A DNA stretch of 20,417 nt from an uncultured Planctomycetaceae bacterium. GTDB taxonomy: Bacteria > Planctomycetota > Planctomycetia > Planctomycetales > Planctomycetaceae. The position numbers were made by a program, and so were the translations under genes. Shown piece by piece: positions 6,793-16,032 of the stretch. The DNA is taken from positions 1-20,417 of the forward strand of contig CAIXQV010000531.1 in the NCBI GenBank assembly GCA_903921605.1, read 5' to 3'. Each line of letters begins with the position of its first letter. Position 1 is the first letter of the stretch. The notes beneath the pieces were generated by a model. The model did no database searches. It had not been told where the DNA came from and was given only the letters and a program-made list of their open reading frames with translations.

Positions 6793-8685
6793 ATGGCAGT
6801 CTCGGGCGAAAAAATCATCGGTATTGACTTGGGAACAACGAACTCCGTGGTCTCGATCATGGAAGGCGGTGAACCAAGAGTCATCGCCAATCAGGAAGGC
6901 AGCCGAACGACGCCCAGCGTAATCGCGTTCACCGCGAAGGGTGAAACCCTGGTGGGCGAGCCAGCGAAACGCCAGGCGGTAACGAACCCTCAGAATACGA
7001 TCTATTCGATCAAACGATTCATGGGCCGTCGTCACAAGGAAGTCGAGTCCGAAGAAAAGATGGTGCCCTACAAAGTCGTAGGGGCGCTGACGGACTACGT
7101 GAAAGTCAATGTCCACGGCAAAGAACATACGCCTCCGGAAATTTCCGCGTTGGTTCTGCGGAAGCTGAAGGAAGCTGCAGAAAACTATCTCGGTCACAAA
7201 GTTAACAAGGCGGTCATCACCGTACCGGCCTATTTCAACGACGCGCAACGTCAGGCGACAAAAGACGCCGGTCAGATTGCTGGTCTTGAAGTTGCTCGAA
7301 TTATCAACGAGCCAACCGCCGCTGCTCTGGCTTATGGACTCGACAAGAAAAAAGAAGAGAAGATCTGCGTCTTCGACCTTGGCGGTGGAACGTTTGACGT
7401 TTCGATCCTTGAAGTTGGTGATGAGCTGGTCGAAGTTCTCAGCACCAACGGAGACACTCACCTCGGTGGTGACAATTTCGACGAAGTGCTGATTGACTAC
7501 ATTGCTGCGGAGTTCCAGAAGGAACAGAGCATCGACCTCCGTAAGGATCCCATGGCCCTGCAACGTCTGCGTGAAGCTGCGGAGAAGGCCAAGAAGGAAC
7601 TGTCGTCACAACAGGCAACTGACATCAATCTGCCGTTCATCACGGCCGACGCAAGTGGTGCGAAACACCTGCAGCTCAGCATTTCCCGGTCAAAGTTTGA
7701 AGAGCTAATCGATCCTCTGGTCGAACGATGCCGCCAGCCGGTTTTGAATGCTCTGAAAGACGCCAAGCTGAAGCCAAGCGACATCCAAGAAGTCGTATTG
7801 GTCGGGGGCTCAATTCGAGTTCCCAAGGTACAGAAGCTTGTCCGGGATATGTTCGGCAAGGAACCTCATCAGGGGGTAAATCCCGACGAAGTCGTTTCCC
7901 TCGGCGCGGCGATTCAGGGCGGGATCATCTCCGGCGATGTGAAAGACGTTGTCCTTCTTGACGTGACTCCTCTCTCGGTTGGTATCGAAACCGAAGGCGG
8001 AATCATGACGGTTCTCGTCGAACGAAATACGACGATCCCAACGACGAAGACCGAGACATTCTCAACCGCCTCGGACAATCAGCCAGCTGTGACTGTCCGC
8101 GTCTTCCAGGGCGAACGCAAGATGGCGTCCGACAACCGCCTGCTGGATGAATTCAACCTTGATGGCATCCCGGCTGCTCCTCGAGGTGTTCCTCAGATCG
8201 AAGTCAAATTCGACATCGACGTGAACGGTATTCTCAGCGTTTCCGCCAAGGACAAAGCCACCGGCAAGGGCCAGACTGTTCAGATCAAGCAGTCCAGCGG
8301 TCTATCGCCTGACGAAATCGAACGTATGCGAAAGGACGCCGAAGCGCATGCTGACGAAGACAAACAGAAGCAGGAACTAGCAGCCGCGAAGAATCAGGCT
8401 TCGTCTTTGGTCCACCAGACTGAAAAGACCTTGAAGGAGCATGCTGACAAACTGGACGCATCTTCAAAATCTGCGATTGAGTCTGCGATCGAGAAGGTCA
8501 AGAAGTCAGCAGAAGGTTCAGATACCGCCGCGATCAAGGCAGCCACAGATGAACTGATGCAGGCGTCCCACGCTCTCGCTCAGCACATGTATGCTGACAA
8601 AGGCGGTGCTCCGGACGCAGCGGCTGGTGCGGCTCCAAAGAGTGGTGACGACGATGTGATCGATGCTGAGTTTGAAAAGAAGTAA
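6793..8685 (+). CDS. dnaK: Chaperone protein DnaK (Hsp70)
   Basis: DnaK is the ATP-driven cytoplasmic Hsp70 chaperone that binds unfolded segments with DnaJ and GrpE. The 630-residue protein is complete. Phosphate 1 is IDLGTTNS (11-18), TVPAYFND lies at 143-150, and phosphate 2 is [10 protein letters not shown] (194-203). The adenosine loop is VGGSIRVP (337-344), the linker [11 protein letters not shown] (385-395), then the beta substrate domain (about 396-505), the helical lid (506-600), and an acidic tail ending [12 protein letters not shown]. The ATG at 6793 has AGAGGAG seven bases upstream and gives the normal short N-terminus. The frame is open upstream to 6628, but that part is non-conserved. 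GrpE and DnaJ are not adjacent. The adenosine loop is usually GGSTRMP, so Ile and Val are small departures. Confidence 0.98.
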   Translation: MAVSGEKIIGIDLGTTNSVVSIMEGGEPRVIANQEGSRTTPSVIAFTAKGETLVGEPAKRQAVTNPQNTIYSIKRFMGRRHKEVESEEKMVPYKVVGALTDYVKVNVHGKEHTPPEISALVLRKLKEAAENYLGHKVNKAVITVPAYFNDAQRQATKDAGQIAGLEVARIINEPTAAALAYGLDKKKEEKICVFDLGGGTFDVSILEVGDELVEVLSTNGDTHLGGDNFDEVLIDYIAAEFQKEQSIDLRKDPMALQRLREAAEKAKKELSSQQATDINLPFITADASGAKHLQLSISRSKFEELIDPLVERCRQPVLNALKDAKLKPSDIQEVVLVGGSIRVPKVQKLVRDMFGKEPHQGVNPDEVVSLGAAIQGGIISGDVKDVVLLDVTPLSVGIETEGGIMTVLVERNTTIPTTKTETFSTASDNQPAVTVRVFQGERKMASDNRLLDEFNLDGIPAAPRGVPQIEVKFDIDVNGILSVSAKDKATGKGQTVQIKQSSGLSPDEIERMRKDAEAHADEDKQKQELAAAKNQASSLVHQTEKTLKEHADKLDASSKSAIESAIEKVKKSAEGSDTAAIKAATDELMQASHALAQHMYADKGGAPDAAAGAAPKSGDDDVIDAEFEKK

Positions 8686-8715
8686 TCTCAGACGTCGTCA
8701 ATGATGTGAATCCGC

Positions 8716-8750
8716 AAAGCCCGGCTTGGTTCCCTCAAGCCGGGCTTTTT
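8716..8750 (+). terminator. Rho-independent terminator of dnaK
   Basis: A perfect 13-bp stem (8716-8728 with 8736-8748; AAAGCCCGGCTTG and its complement) with a 7-base loop runs into CTTTTT at 8745-8750. It begins 31 bases after the dnaK stop. This is a textbook intrinsic terminator and, being symmetrical with A's on its left side, may also work weakly in the opposite direction. Confidence 0.92.
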
Positions 8751-8803
8751 CCTGCGCTGCAAACGCTTGAAATGTCGCTTATACGCGAAACAATCCGGGG
8801 GCG

Positions 8804-8980
8804 AATTGAACCACGGATGGAACAGGGAACACAGATTTGAACTTTGGAAGGATCGCAAGACCGTCTGTTTTCTGAACGCAGAGGTCGCTAAGGCACGCAG
8901 AGAGAAACTCGAACGAAGCCGGTGCTCACCCCTGCGTTCCTCAGCGACCTCTGCGTTCAATATCCATATGGAGTTCAATT
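8804..8980. repeat. Composite dispersed-repeat element between dnaK and the response regulator
   Basis: The stretch starts AATTGAAC (8804-8811) and ends with its exact reverse complement GTTCAATT (8973-8980). Extending inward, 13 of 17 positions match. Inside lie two sequence types that I recognise from intergenic repeats of many environmental bacterial genomes: a 'CCACGGATGgAACA..GAACACaGATTTG' stretch (8811-8839) and an 'AACGCAGAGGTCGCTAAGG' arm, which reappears inverted. The whole is about 177 bp and carries no gene. The structure resembles a small non-autonomous mobile element. The ends are my proposal, and the mobility is inference. Confidence 0.5.
8873..8959. repeat. 28-bp inverted repeat of the 'AACGCAGAGG' family
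   Basis: The arms at 8873-8900 and 8932-8959 match in 26 of 28 positions and are separated by 31 bases. As RNA in either direction this would fold into a long hairpin. It lies past the dnaK terminator and 28 bases before the stop of the minus-strand response regulator, so it may also mark the end of that transcript. Translated, the arms give the familiar spurious peptide 'NAEVAEERRG'. Confidence 0.8.
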
Positions 8981-8987
8981 GCTCCAA

Positions 8988-9737
8988 CTATTCCTCTGTC
9001 GAACTGCTGGCCGAATCAGATGCGTCTGCAACCGGTTCGCGAACAAATCGATATCCCGTTCCCCGAATCGATAACAAGTGACGTGGCGAAGATGGATCCG
9101 CCTCGATCATTCGCCGCAGCCGCATCACAAAATTGTCGACTGAACGGCTGGAAATATCAGCCGAGTCCTTCCAGACATCAGACTGCAGTCGGGCACGCGA
9201 CAGAACGACGCCATCGTTCTCCAGAAAATATCGAAGCAGTTCCTGCTCACGAGTCGTCATCGTGTGAACTTCGTCTTTGTGGCGAATCTCAAAGCGACCA
9301 AAGTCTGCAATCACATCACCAAAACGCACCACATCATTGGTTGGCCGAACCGACCTGCGTTCCAGAGTGCGGCGACGACGATCCAGCAGATTTCGAACTC
9401 GACTGAGCAGTTCAGGTAAAGAGAATGGCTTCGTCATGTATTGATCGACGCCACAATCAAACGCCTGAATTTTGTCTTCCGACAGCGTCCGCGCCGTCAA
9501 TGCCAGCACAGGGATTTCCGTATCCAGCCGCCGCAGTGTTCGACAAATCTCATAACCACTCATAAGAGGCAACATCAAGTCCAGAACAACCAGATCCACA
9601 GGCGGCTGAGCCGACTCATAAAGCTCCAGAGCGGTGGGCCCATCGGGCGCCAGATCAACCTGATAACCTTCACGTTCGAAGTTGAACCGCAAGCCTCTGG
9701 CAATCGCCTCTTCATCTTCAACAACTAAGATTCTCAT
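8988..9737 (-). CDS. OmpR/PhoB-family response regulator
   Basis: This 249-residue DNA-binding regulator is activated by phosphorylation. The receiver domain (1-120) has the acidic pair Glu7-Asp8, the phospho-acceptor Asp53 in VLDLMLP, Thr81, and Lys103 in TKPF. The winged-helix domain (about 134-236) contains MTTREQELLRYFL, the recognition helix SVDNFVMRLRRMIE and the wing IRGTGYRF. The C-terminus is a Ser/Asp/Glu-rich tail. GGGGGAG upstream of the ATG is a good ribosome site. It follows the histidine kinase gene by 82 bases on the same strand, so the two form a cognate pair. The targets cannot be read from sequence; the PhoB-like architecture alone does not prove phosphate control. Confidence 0.95.
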   Translation of the reverse strand: MRILVVEDEEAIARGLRFNFEREGYQVDLAPDGPTALELYESAQPPVDLVVLDLMLPLMSGYEICRTLRRLDTEIPVLALTARTLSEDKIQAFDCGVDQYMTKPFSLPELLSRVRNLLDRRRRTLERRSVRPTNDVVRFGDVIADFGRFEIRHKDEVHTMTTREQELLRYFLENDGVVLSRARLQSDVWKDSADISSRSVDNFVMRLRRMIEADPSSPRHLLSIRGTGYRFVREPVADASDSASSSTEE

Positions 9738-9819
9738 GGTTCAAACTCCCCCAGAACAACATGCGAGTTATTGAGACTTGCCGGAGACATTAAGAACTTC
9801 CCTGGGCAAAGACTCATCG

Positions 9820-10815
9820 CTATTGCGCCTTCTCTTTTCCCGACAACGCCAACTCCGACACGCGGCTGCGAGTCTCACGATGCTCAGACTCCGGAAGATC
9901 CAATTGTCTTCCTGGCAGAGTCACCTCAAAAACCGATCCGCCTCCGGACTCCGCATCCAGCACGACAACTCGCCCCTTCAACAACCCAACCAACGTTCGC
10001 ACAATATAAAGCCCGAGTCCTGTCCCGGTTTTCGTGCGATGCAACTCATCGTTACCTCGAACAAACATCTGAAAGATACGCCGCCGATTCTCAGGAGCAA
10101 CGCCAGCACCGTTATCGCGAACTCTCACAACCACCTGATTGCGCCCACGAGAAAACGCATGCACCGTCACTTTGGGAGGCTTCCCGCCATACTTCACGGC
10201 ATTGTCGAGTAGATTTCCGAAGATCATTTCCAGCAGCAGACGACGAGACGTCAACGCCAGCGGAGCAACTTCAAATCGAAACACATCGTTAAACTCCTGC
10301 TTGTGATGCAGGCATGCGGCATTCGCACATTGGCGGAGCAGATCCTCCAGATGAATCGTTTCCGGCTCCGTCTGATGACCAATCGCGTCAAGACGTCCGA
10401 CCTCCAGCAGTTGATTAATTAATCGATCGAGTCGTCCGAGTTCGGTATTCATCGTCTCATAAAATTCTCGCCGATCAGCCGCCTCTGGCTCGCGCATTAG
10501 CAGCGTATCCAGGTAAAGTCTGAGTGCGGCAATCGGAGTTTTCAGTTCATGAGTCACACTGTCCACAAAGTTCGACTGCCGTCGATTGAGCTGGATCTCT
10601 TTGATTGTCAGAAACGAATAAAATGAAATTCCAAACAAACTGATCGCTAGCGCGATGGATCCCAGCGTCAGCGCCAGCCACGAGCTCTGCCGGGCCAAAA
10701 GTACGATCAAGACGGCCATCAAGGCAATGTTGACGGTCATCAACAGAACGCTGCTCCAGATGGGCAGGCTCAGATGACGGCGTTTTCGGCGAAAGTCGGC
10801 CACTGGAAAGTCCAT
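9820..10815 (-). CDS. Compact membrane sensor histidine kinase
   Basis: This 331-residue kinase is the likely partner of the downstream regulator. Two membrane helices (about 20-41 and 47-69) are joined by only about five residues, so there is no extracytoplasmic sensor domain, and I see no HAMP or PAS domain. The dimerisation helix has the H-box SVTHELKTP with His89. The ATP domain has the N-box NLLDNAVKYG (201-210), the G1 box DNGAG (234-238), the F region IFQMFVRG, and the G2 box GTGLGL (264-269). All catalytic boxes are intact. I prefer the ATG at 10815; an in-frame TTG at 10836 would add seven residues, and neither has a good ribosome site. Stimulus unknown; few-loop kinases of this form often sense within the membrane. 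Confidence 0.92.
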   Translation of the reverse strand: MDFPVADFRRKRRHLSLPIWSSVLLMTVNIALMAVLIVLLARQSSWLALTLGSIALAISLFGISFYSFLTIKEIQLNRRQSNFVDSVTHELKTPIAALRLYLDTLLMREPEAADRREFYETMNTELGRLDRLINQLLEVGRLDAIGHQTEPETIHLEDLLRQCANAACLHHKQEFNDVFRFEVAPLALTSRRLLLEMIFGNLLDNAVKYGGKPPKVTVHAFSRGRNQVVVRVRDNGAGVAPENRRRIFQMFVRGNDELHRTKTGTGLGLYIVRTLVGLLKGRVVVLDAESGGGSVFEVTLPGRQLDLPESEHRETRSRVSELALSGKEKAQ

Positions 10816-10966
10816 TACTACCAAAATCTCGGACAATTAACCGATATGGTACCCTGAAAATGAGTCAAACAACAACGGGTGAGAGTTCTATGCGTGAAAC
10901 GGCTGCGGGCTTTCTGTAGACTCCGCGACCTCCTTCTTCTCTATCTCCAGCTCAAGTGGTTCCGGA

Positions 10967-12079
10967 ATGTCTGTTTCTGAAGTCTCTGATTTTGTTGATT
11001 CGTCGCGATCTGAATTGTCCTGGAATGAAATGGCCGATCAGGTCCTCGCGGGCGAATCTTTGTCGCGCGCGGATGCCATGAGAATCCTGCGAGCCGACGA
11101 CGACCAATTGCTGGCGATTCTGGACGCGGCCTATCGAGTCCGCCGGGAGTACTTCGGGAAAACGGTTCAGCTCTACTATCTGAAGAACGCCAAAAGCGGT
11201 CTCTGCCCGGAAGACTGCAACTACTGCTCGCAGTCCAAGATCTCCGAAGCGCCGATTGAAAAGTATGCGATGCTGAATTCCGAACGACTGCTGGACGGCG
11301 CTCGCAAAGCAGCAGAAAGCAAAGCTCGAACCTATTGCATCGTGGCCAGCGGACGCGGCCCAAGCGATCGTGAAGTTGATCATGTCGCCAATGTCGTGCG
11401 TCAGATCAAAGATCAATACGGGCTCCACATTTGCTGTTGCCTCGGTCTGTTGAAACCTGAGCAGGCTCTCAAGCTGAAGGCTGCTGGTGTGGATCGAGTC
11501 AACCATAACCTGAATACCAGCGAACGCTATCACGAAGAAATCTGCACGACTCACACGTTCAAAGATCGCCTCGAAACGCTCGACATCTGCCGCAGCGCCG
11601 GGCTGGAACTGTGTGCCGGCATGATTGTGGGCATGGGCGAAGTCCACGAAGACGTCGTCGATGTAGCCATCAAACTGTCAGAGCTGAATGTTGAATCGAT
11701 TCCGATCAACTTTTTGAACTCAATCGAAGGAACTCCTCTGCAGGCTGTCCGCGAACTGGATCCTCGCTTCTGCCTGAAGGTTCTTGCGATGTTCCGTCTG
11801 ACAAATCCAAAAGCGGAACTGCGAATCGCCGGTGGTCGAGAAGTCAACCTGCGATCCATGCAGACGATGGGCCTTTATCCAGCGAACTCCATGTTTGTCA
11901 GTGACTATCTGACGACGCCTGGTCAGAAAGCCGAGGAAGACTTCCGCATGATCTCCGATCTGGGCTTCCAGATTACGGCTGGCGATTATGAATCGTCGAA
12001 GCTGCTGGATCTCTGGAATACGCCTCACACAAAAAGCTGTGCGGCCGAAGCGCCGGGTTCAGGCAGCTGCTGTGGCTGA
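10967..12079 (+). CDS. bioB: Biotin synthase
   Basis: BioB is the radical-SAM enzyme that inserts sulfur into dethiobiotin, the last step of biotin synthesis. The 370-residue protein has the SAM-cluster motif CPEDCNYC (Cys80, Cys84, Cys87). Ligands expected for the auxiliary 2Fe-2S cluster are also visible: Cys in HICCCLGLL, Cys in LELCAGMIVGMGE, and Arg in RIAGGREVNLR. YNHNLNT-type substrate sequence is present (VNHNLNTSERYH). The N-terminus has about 25 extra residues before the conserved region. The C-terminus adds a short Cys-rich tail (three Cys in the last 16 residues). No other bio genes are nearby. It is divergent from the histidine kinase across 151 bases in which I found no convincing promoter. 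Confidence 0.96.
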   Translation: MSVSEVSDFVDSSRSELSWNEMADQVLAGESLSRADAMRILRADDDQLLAILDAAYRVRREYFGKTVQLYYLKNAKSGLCPEDCNYCSQSKISEAPIEKYAMLNSERLLDGARKAAESKARTYCIVASGRGPSDREVDHVANVVRQIKDQYGLHICCCLGLLKPEQALKLKAAGVDRVNHNLNTSERYHEEICTTHTFKDRLETLDICRSAGLELCAGMIVGMGEVHEDVVDVAIKLSELNVESIPINFLNSIEGTPLQAVRELDPRFCLKVLAMFRLTNPKAELRIAGGREVNLRSMQTMGLYPANSMFVSDYLTTPGQKAEEDFRMISDLGFQITAGDYESSKLLDLWNTPHTKSCAAEAPGSGSCCG

Positions 12080-12092
12080 TTCCTAATCAGCC
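12074..12092 (+). terminator. Hairpin overlapping the bioB stop codon
   Basis: GGCTGATT (12074-12081) and AATCAGCC (12085-12092) form a perfect 8-bp stem with a 3-base loop, and the bioB TGA lies inside the first arm. There is no real T run after it (CGACTTTCGG), so it may protect the mRNA 3' end or terminate only weakly. Confidence 0.4.
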
Positions 12093-12137
12093 CGACTTTC
12101 GGTGGATCTCAGTGGATGGGAATTTGGATAGCAACGG

Positions 12138-12818
12138 ATGGCTGCTGAAAATCTAATCGTCGCTCCGGGCCCTCGCCCGGAAACTGTTTGCACAACTGAT
12201 GGCCAGGTCCTGACACCACCGCAGGACTGGTCGCTTCTGCTTCCCGGAGATCCCGGCCTGACTCGCCGCGTCAAAGCGGCCGGGCCGTCGTGGACTGTCC
12301 AGGAAAAGCGAGGCCGCAAGATTTTTTCTCAGGGCGTCTGGGCTCCGAAGGCCAACATCGCTGCGGCGATGAAGCAACTGGAAGCCGAACGTTCCACCGA
12401 AGCCTATGCGAAGAAGCAGGCCGCCGGAGCGCGACGACGTGAAAAGGTTCAGACTGAGTACGTCGTCTCCTTTCGCGACTCCGTGCTGGAGTTTCTTGCA
12501 TTTGCACCTGTCCATCAGACTTTGGCTGAACAACTAGCGGATGCGATTGCCGCCCATGCCACGCCTGTTGGCAGCGGCACAGTCGCAAGGACTCAACGCA
12601 TTCCCATTGAACAACGAGCCGAAGCCGCAGTCATTGCCTGGATGCGGCATCAGACGACGCTCTATGATCAGATGAAGATTCCTCGCATCAAGGGAGAGCG
12701 CCGCGAGGTACGCCGACTGCTAGCCCAGCAATCACGTGGCTTGCTGCAGCTTTATCGCGAAGGGGCTCCAGTGCCCCCAACAGCATGCCTGCTGACAAAA
12801 GCCCTCGCACAACCTTAG
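12138..12818 (+). CDS. DUF2293 domain protein
   Basis: The function is unknown. The 226-residue protein is soluble and basic, with no signal peptide or membrane segment. Residues about 110-205 look like the DUF2293 domain; the clearest part is QRIPIEQRAEAAVIAWMRHQTTLYDQM (153-179), the Arg/His/Tyr-Asp pattern of this family, followed by GERREVRRLLAQQSR. The N-terminal 80 residues hold a Trp-containing region (DWSLLLPGDPGLTRRVKAAG and WTVQEKRGRKIFSQGVWAP) that reads like a small separate fold. Residues 80-105 are a charged, probably helical linker. It follows bioB by 58 bases on the same strand, with the bioB hairpin between them. I assign the family from memory of its pattern, so it should be confirmed by a profile search. 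Confidence 0.75.
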   Translation: MAAENLIVAPGPRPETVCTTDGQVLTPPQDWSLLLPGDPGLTRRVKAAGPSWTVQEKRGRKIFSQGVWAPKANIAAAMKQLEAERSTEAYAKKQAAGARRREKVQTEYVVSFRDSVLEFLAFAPVHQTLAEQLADAIAAHATPVGSGTVARTQRIPIEQRAEAAVIAWMRHQTTLYDQMKIPRIKGERREVRRLLAQQSRGLLQLYREGAPVPPTACLLTKALAQP

Positions 12819-12925
12819 CTAAACGCGGCCTGGGTTAGTACTTCAGTCGATCGCAATTCAAAACGATTGCCGTCGCCGTTGAGTGCCGAAAATCGGGTTC
12901 GGAGTTCTTCAGACCCCTAAGTGAC

Positions 12926-12956
12926 TTGAAAGAGCACTGGCACGGTCGCATACAAT
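12926..12956 (+). promoter_or_regulatory. Candidate promoter for nrdR-comEC
   Basis: TTGAAA (12926-12931) and TACAAT (12951-12956) each match five of six consensus positions, but the spacer is 19 bases, longer than ideal. Transcription would start near 12963, about 77 bases before the nrdR GTG. I see no NrdR box in this region. Confidence 0.3.
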
Positions 12957-13039
12957 ACGGCCTTGCAGTCTCGGATGTTTTCCTGAGGCTGCGCCAACGC
13001 AAATCGGGCGACGGACCCGGCTCCTTCAGGGCAATTTCT

Positions 13040-13504
13040 GTGCGATGTCCCTATTGTAAACACGACGAAACCAAAGTCATTGACTCGCGAAATAGTCAGG
13101 ACTTTTCTATTCGTCGACGTCGCGAATGCCTCAGCTGCGAGCGTCGATTTACGACCTACGAAAAGATTGAAGAGTCTCCCGTCCGTGTGATCAAAAAGGA
13201 TGGGACGCGAGTTCCCTTTGATCGAGAAAAAATCCGCTCAGGCGTGGAGAAAGCCTGCTACAAACGCCCGATCAGTCCTGAACAAATTGATCTGCTCGTT
13301 GGCGATGTCGAAGCGGCGATCTACGAAGATGGCGAACGAGAAGTCCCGTCTCGGCTGATCGGCGAACTCGTTTTCAGTGCCCTGCGAGATCTCGACAAGG
13401 TCGCGTTTGTACGCTTTGCGTCCGTGTATCGAGAGTTCCAGGACGTGCATGACTTCGTGGATGAACTGCAACCCATTCTGGATAATCGTCGGCGAGAGTC
13501 GTGA
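13040..13504 (+). CDS. nrdR: Transcriptional repressor NrdR
   Basis: NrdR represses ribonucleotide reductase genes and senses nucleotides through an ATP-cone. With the GTG at 13040 the protein is 154 residues, the family size. It begins MRCPYC and has the zinc ribbon Cys3-Cys6-Cys30-Cys33, within [17 protein letters not shown]. The ATP-cone follows (about 46-136), with [16 protein letters not shown], a central helical part, and [16 protein letters not shown]. An upstream TTG in the same frame at 12926 would add 38 unrelated residues, so I reject it. The stop overlaps the comEC start by four bases (GTGA), so the two are translationally coupled. Confidence 0.96.
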   Translation: MRCPYCKHDETKVIDSRNSQDFSIRRRRECLSCERRFTTYEKIEESPVRVIKKDGTRVPFDREKIRSGVEKACYKRPISPEQIDLLVGDVEAAIYEDGEREVPSRLIGELVFSALRDLDKVAFVRFASVYREFQDVHDFVDELQPILDNRRRES

Positions 13505-16017
13505 CACCCGAAACAACGGAATCTCCACGAGCCTCTGCTCCTCGCGCGCAGATTAAACGCTTTCAGATTCCTCGGGCTATGGCGATCAGCGGACTTATGG
13601 TCTGCGGAATATGGCTGAACGATCGACTGGGCGCTCGGAGTGTATTCGCCATCTCAGCATGCTGTCTGCTGACCGTAATCGCTCACATCGCGGCCCGCCG
13701 CCGATTTAGCAGAATCGAAGGCATCGCGTTGGCTCTTGCGATTATCTCTCTGGGAGCATCGTTACAGGCCGTCAGAGATTCCACCGAAGATGGACGCGAC
13801 ATCGCTCAGCTAATTGCCAGTCGACAGATCGATACGGACTCCGCAATTCGTCTCACAGGAGTTGTCGCCAATATCCCGGCTTTGGATTCTGTTGTTGATT
13901 CCCGGCCGTCCGGATCCAACGGCAGCCAGCAAATTCGAACACTCTTTCTGCTAAGAGCATCAGGTGTTGGCCGTTCTGACGAGCCATTAGCGGTCCGAGG
14001 ACTTTGCCGTGTCCTGGTTGAAGGCGACGCGACAGCACTGCTGAGATGGGGCGATCATGTCGAATTGTTGGCAGAACTGGATACCGCTCGACCGCCGTTG
14101 AACCCCGGTGAGTTTAACTTTCAGCGTCATCTGCAACGAAGCGGAATCTCGGCCATGTTGTTTGTGAAACACGCGGCCGCCATCCGGGTACAAAAGACGA
14201 AGTGGTGGTCTCCGGAGTCTTTGCTGACCACATTTCGGCAACAGACCGTCGCGGCGTTGAAGATCAATCTTTCTCCGAAAAATCGTGCGACGGCCGAGGC
14301 TCTATTGTTGGGAAACCGGGGCCATCTGACACCTGATCTGGAACGAGACTTCATTGCCAGCGGAACGATGCATTTATTGGCCATCTCGGGACTGCATGTC
14401 GGGATCCTGTATGTTTTCCTCGTCCGTCTGCTGAACCTGCTGCTTATTACCAGAACGCGGTCGCTCTTGCTGGCTGGTCTGGTCTGCGTGCTGTACTGCT
14501 TCCTGACGGATCTGCGTCCGTCTGTGATGCGATCAACTGTTTTCATTGCCCTGCATGTGCTTGGACAGATCTGCGTTCGCGAAATGCGAATCGGCTCACT
14601 GATCGGCGTCACGGCGATTGTGCTGCTGATCTTTGACCCCAGTATCGCGTTCGACGTCGGAGCCTGGCTTTCATTCCTCTGCGTCGGCGCGCTGGGCTGG
14701 GTGGCAGAACGCACGCCAGCTCGTGAAGACCACGATGCTCCTCCGGAAGCTTTGACTTGGCAGGAAAAGTTCAGCGAGTTTTACTCCGGATTGCGTACAT
14801 GGCTTGGCAGGAGTTATCAGCAGATGCTGGCCGTCACATTGCTGTCTGCTCCGCTGGTGGCAACTCAATTTCATGTCGTGTCGCTGACCGGGATGCTGAT
14901 CAATCTGCTGCTGATTCCGTTCACGACAGCCACTCTGATCGTCGGCTATGTGTTTATTGCCGCAGGATTGGCCGTGCCTCCCTTGGCGATTATTCCGGGA
15001 ACAGTATTCGGACTTTGTCTGACTGTTCTGAATAGCGCCGTGAGTTTCTCGGCAGATGTCCGGCTGGGCTTTGTCACGATTCCTGATCTGCCTGCCTGGT
15101 TTCTGCCGGCCTACTACTCCCTGTTAACCGCATCCGCGCTGGCCTCCCGGTCATCGACTCGGCAGACCTTGCGAGTCATTCTGTTGGCACTGGTCACCCT
15201 GCTCTTTCGCGACGTCTGCATCAGCCCCGAATCACCAAATCTGGAATGCACAGTGCTGAGCGTTGGTCATGGGAACGCGACCGTCGTGGAAACTCCGGAT
15301 GGACATGTCCTGCTGTTTGACGCTGGCGCGCTGAATCGAGGCGAACGAACGGCCGATCTGATCAGTCGTTTTCTGTGGACGAGAGGACATCGTGAGATTA
15401 ACGCGATCATTCTCTCGCACCCTGATGCCGATCACTACAACGCCGTTTCCAGTCTGCTCGATCGCATTCCGGTGGGTCAATTAGTCTTGACCAGCGAGTT
15501 TGTCCGGTCAGCAGCTCCTGAAGTGCAAGCTGTTCTTGACGATGCGTCGGCCTTAGGCATTCCCTGCAGTATCGCAAAACATGGTGATCGTGTTTCGTTT
15601 GCGAACGCGACGATTGACTTTCTGCAGGCCAGCTCCGAAGGTGCAGAGAACTACGCCGATAACGCCTCTAGCCTGGTTTCGATCATAAGTTGCTTCGGAC
15701 ACCGGATCTGTTTGCCGGGAGATCTGGAAGGAGCAGGACAGGATCAGTTATTGCCGAATCTTCCGACCTGCAGCCTGCTTGTCAGCCCACACCACGGAAG
15801 CCCGGCATCAAACACGAGGCTTCTGGCGAATCAGACCAAACCAGCCTTCGTCGTTGTCAGCGCAAAGGACGACCGGCAAGCGAATGCTCTTCAGAAAAAC
15901 TACGGACGTGATTCCGTGCTGCTGACGAGCGTATCCGGGGCCGTTCGATTTCAGATCACCCCAGTCGGCCACACGACAATTGAAACATTCACTGCGTCTG
16001 AAACCAGCGATTTCTGA
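13501..16017 (+). CDS. comEC: ComEC/Rec2 family DNA-uptake channel
   Basis: ComEC forms the inner-membrane channel that brings single-stranded DNA into the cell during natural transformation. The 838-residue protein has N-terminal membrane helices (about 26-92) and an OB-like DUF4131 region (about 110-230) with [18 protein letters not shown]. The multi-helix competence domain (about 240-570) contains [11 protein letters not shown] (291-301) and LRPSVMRS (338-345). A C-terminal metallo-beta-lactamase-like domain (about 582-820) has SHPDADHYN (639-647), PGDLEG and SPHHGS (762-767). The usual DVGQGD motif reads SVGHGN (587-592), so two acidic residues are missing. The GTG start overlaps nrdR by four bases. 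The length is usual for a full three-domain ComEC. Other competence genes are not in the window. Confidence 0.93.
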   Translation: MTPETTESPRASAPRAQIKRFQIPRAMAISGLMVCGIWLNDRLGARSVFAISACCLLTVIAHIAARRRFSRIEGIALALAIISLGASLQAVRDSTEDGRDIAQLIASRQIDTDSAIRLTGVVANIPALDSVVDSRPSGSNGSQQIRTLFLLRASGVGRSDEPLAVRGLCRVLVEGDATALLRWGDHVELLAELDTARPPLNPGEFNFQRHLQRSGISAMLFVKHAAAIRVQKTKWWSPESLLTTFRQQTVAALKINLSPKNRATAEALLLGNRGHLTPDLERDFIASGTMHLLAISGLHVGILYVFLVRLLNLLLITRTRSLLLAGLVCVLYCFLTDLRPSVMRSTVFIALHVLGQICVREMRIGSLIGVTAIVLLIFDPSIAFDVGAWLSFLCVGALGWVAERTPAREDHDAPPEALTWQEKFSEFYSGLRTWLGRSYQQMLAVTLLSAPLVATQFHVVSLTGMLINLLLIPFTTATLIVGYVFIAAGLAVPPLAIIPGTVFGLCLTVLNSAVSFSADVRLGFVTIPDLPAWFLPAYYSLLTASALASRSSTRQTLRVILLALVTLLFRDVCISPESPNLECTVLSVGHGNATVVETPDGHVLLFDAGALNRGERTADLISRFLWTRGHREINAIILSHPDADHYNAVSSLLDRIPVGQLVLTSEFVRSAAPEVQAVLDDASALGIPCSIAKHGDRVSFANATIDFLQASSEGAENYADNASSLVSIISCFGHRICLPGDLEGAGQDQLLPNLPTCSLLVSPHHGSPASNTRLLANQTKPAFVVVSAKDDRQANALQKNYGRDSVLLTSVSGAVRFQITPVGHTTIETFTASETSDF

Positions 16018-16032
16018 AACCTAAGGCGAGAG

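Noticed and set aside
6724..7563. A 279-codon open frame on the strand opposite dnaK
   Set aside because: Long frames opposite dnaK are a known by-product of its codon pattern and have been wrongly annotated in databases as NAD-specific glutamate dehydrogenase. dnaK itself is complete and certain.
8688..8987. A 99-codon minus-strand frame containing NAEVAEERRG, and a 104-codon plus-strand frame over the same place
   Set aside because: These are translations of the intergenic inverted repeat, a familiar false gene in many genomes.
9771..10292. Plus-strand frames of 173 and 144 codons opposite the histidine kinase
   Set aside because: Antisense shadows; the kinase frame carries all catalytic boxes.
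10890..10919. A nine-codon frame (MRETAAGFL) with GGTGAGAG upstream, ahead of bioB
   Set aside because: Too short to judge, poor ribosome site, and no accompanying hairpin that would suggest a leader peptide.
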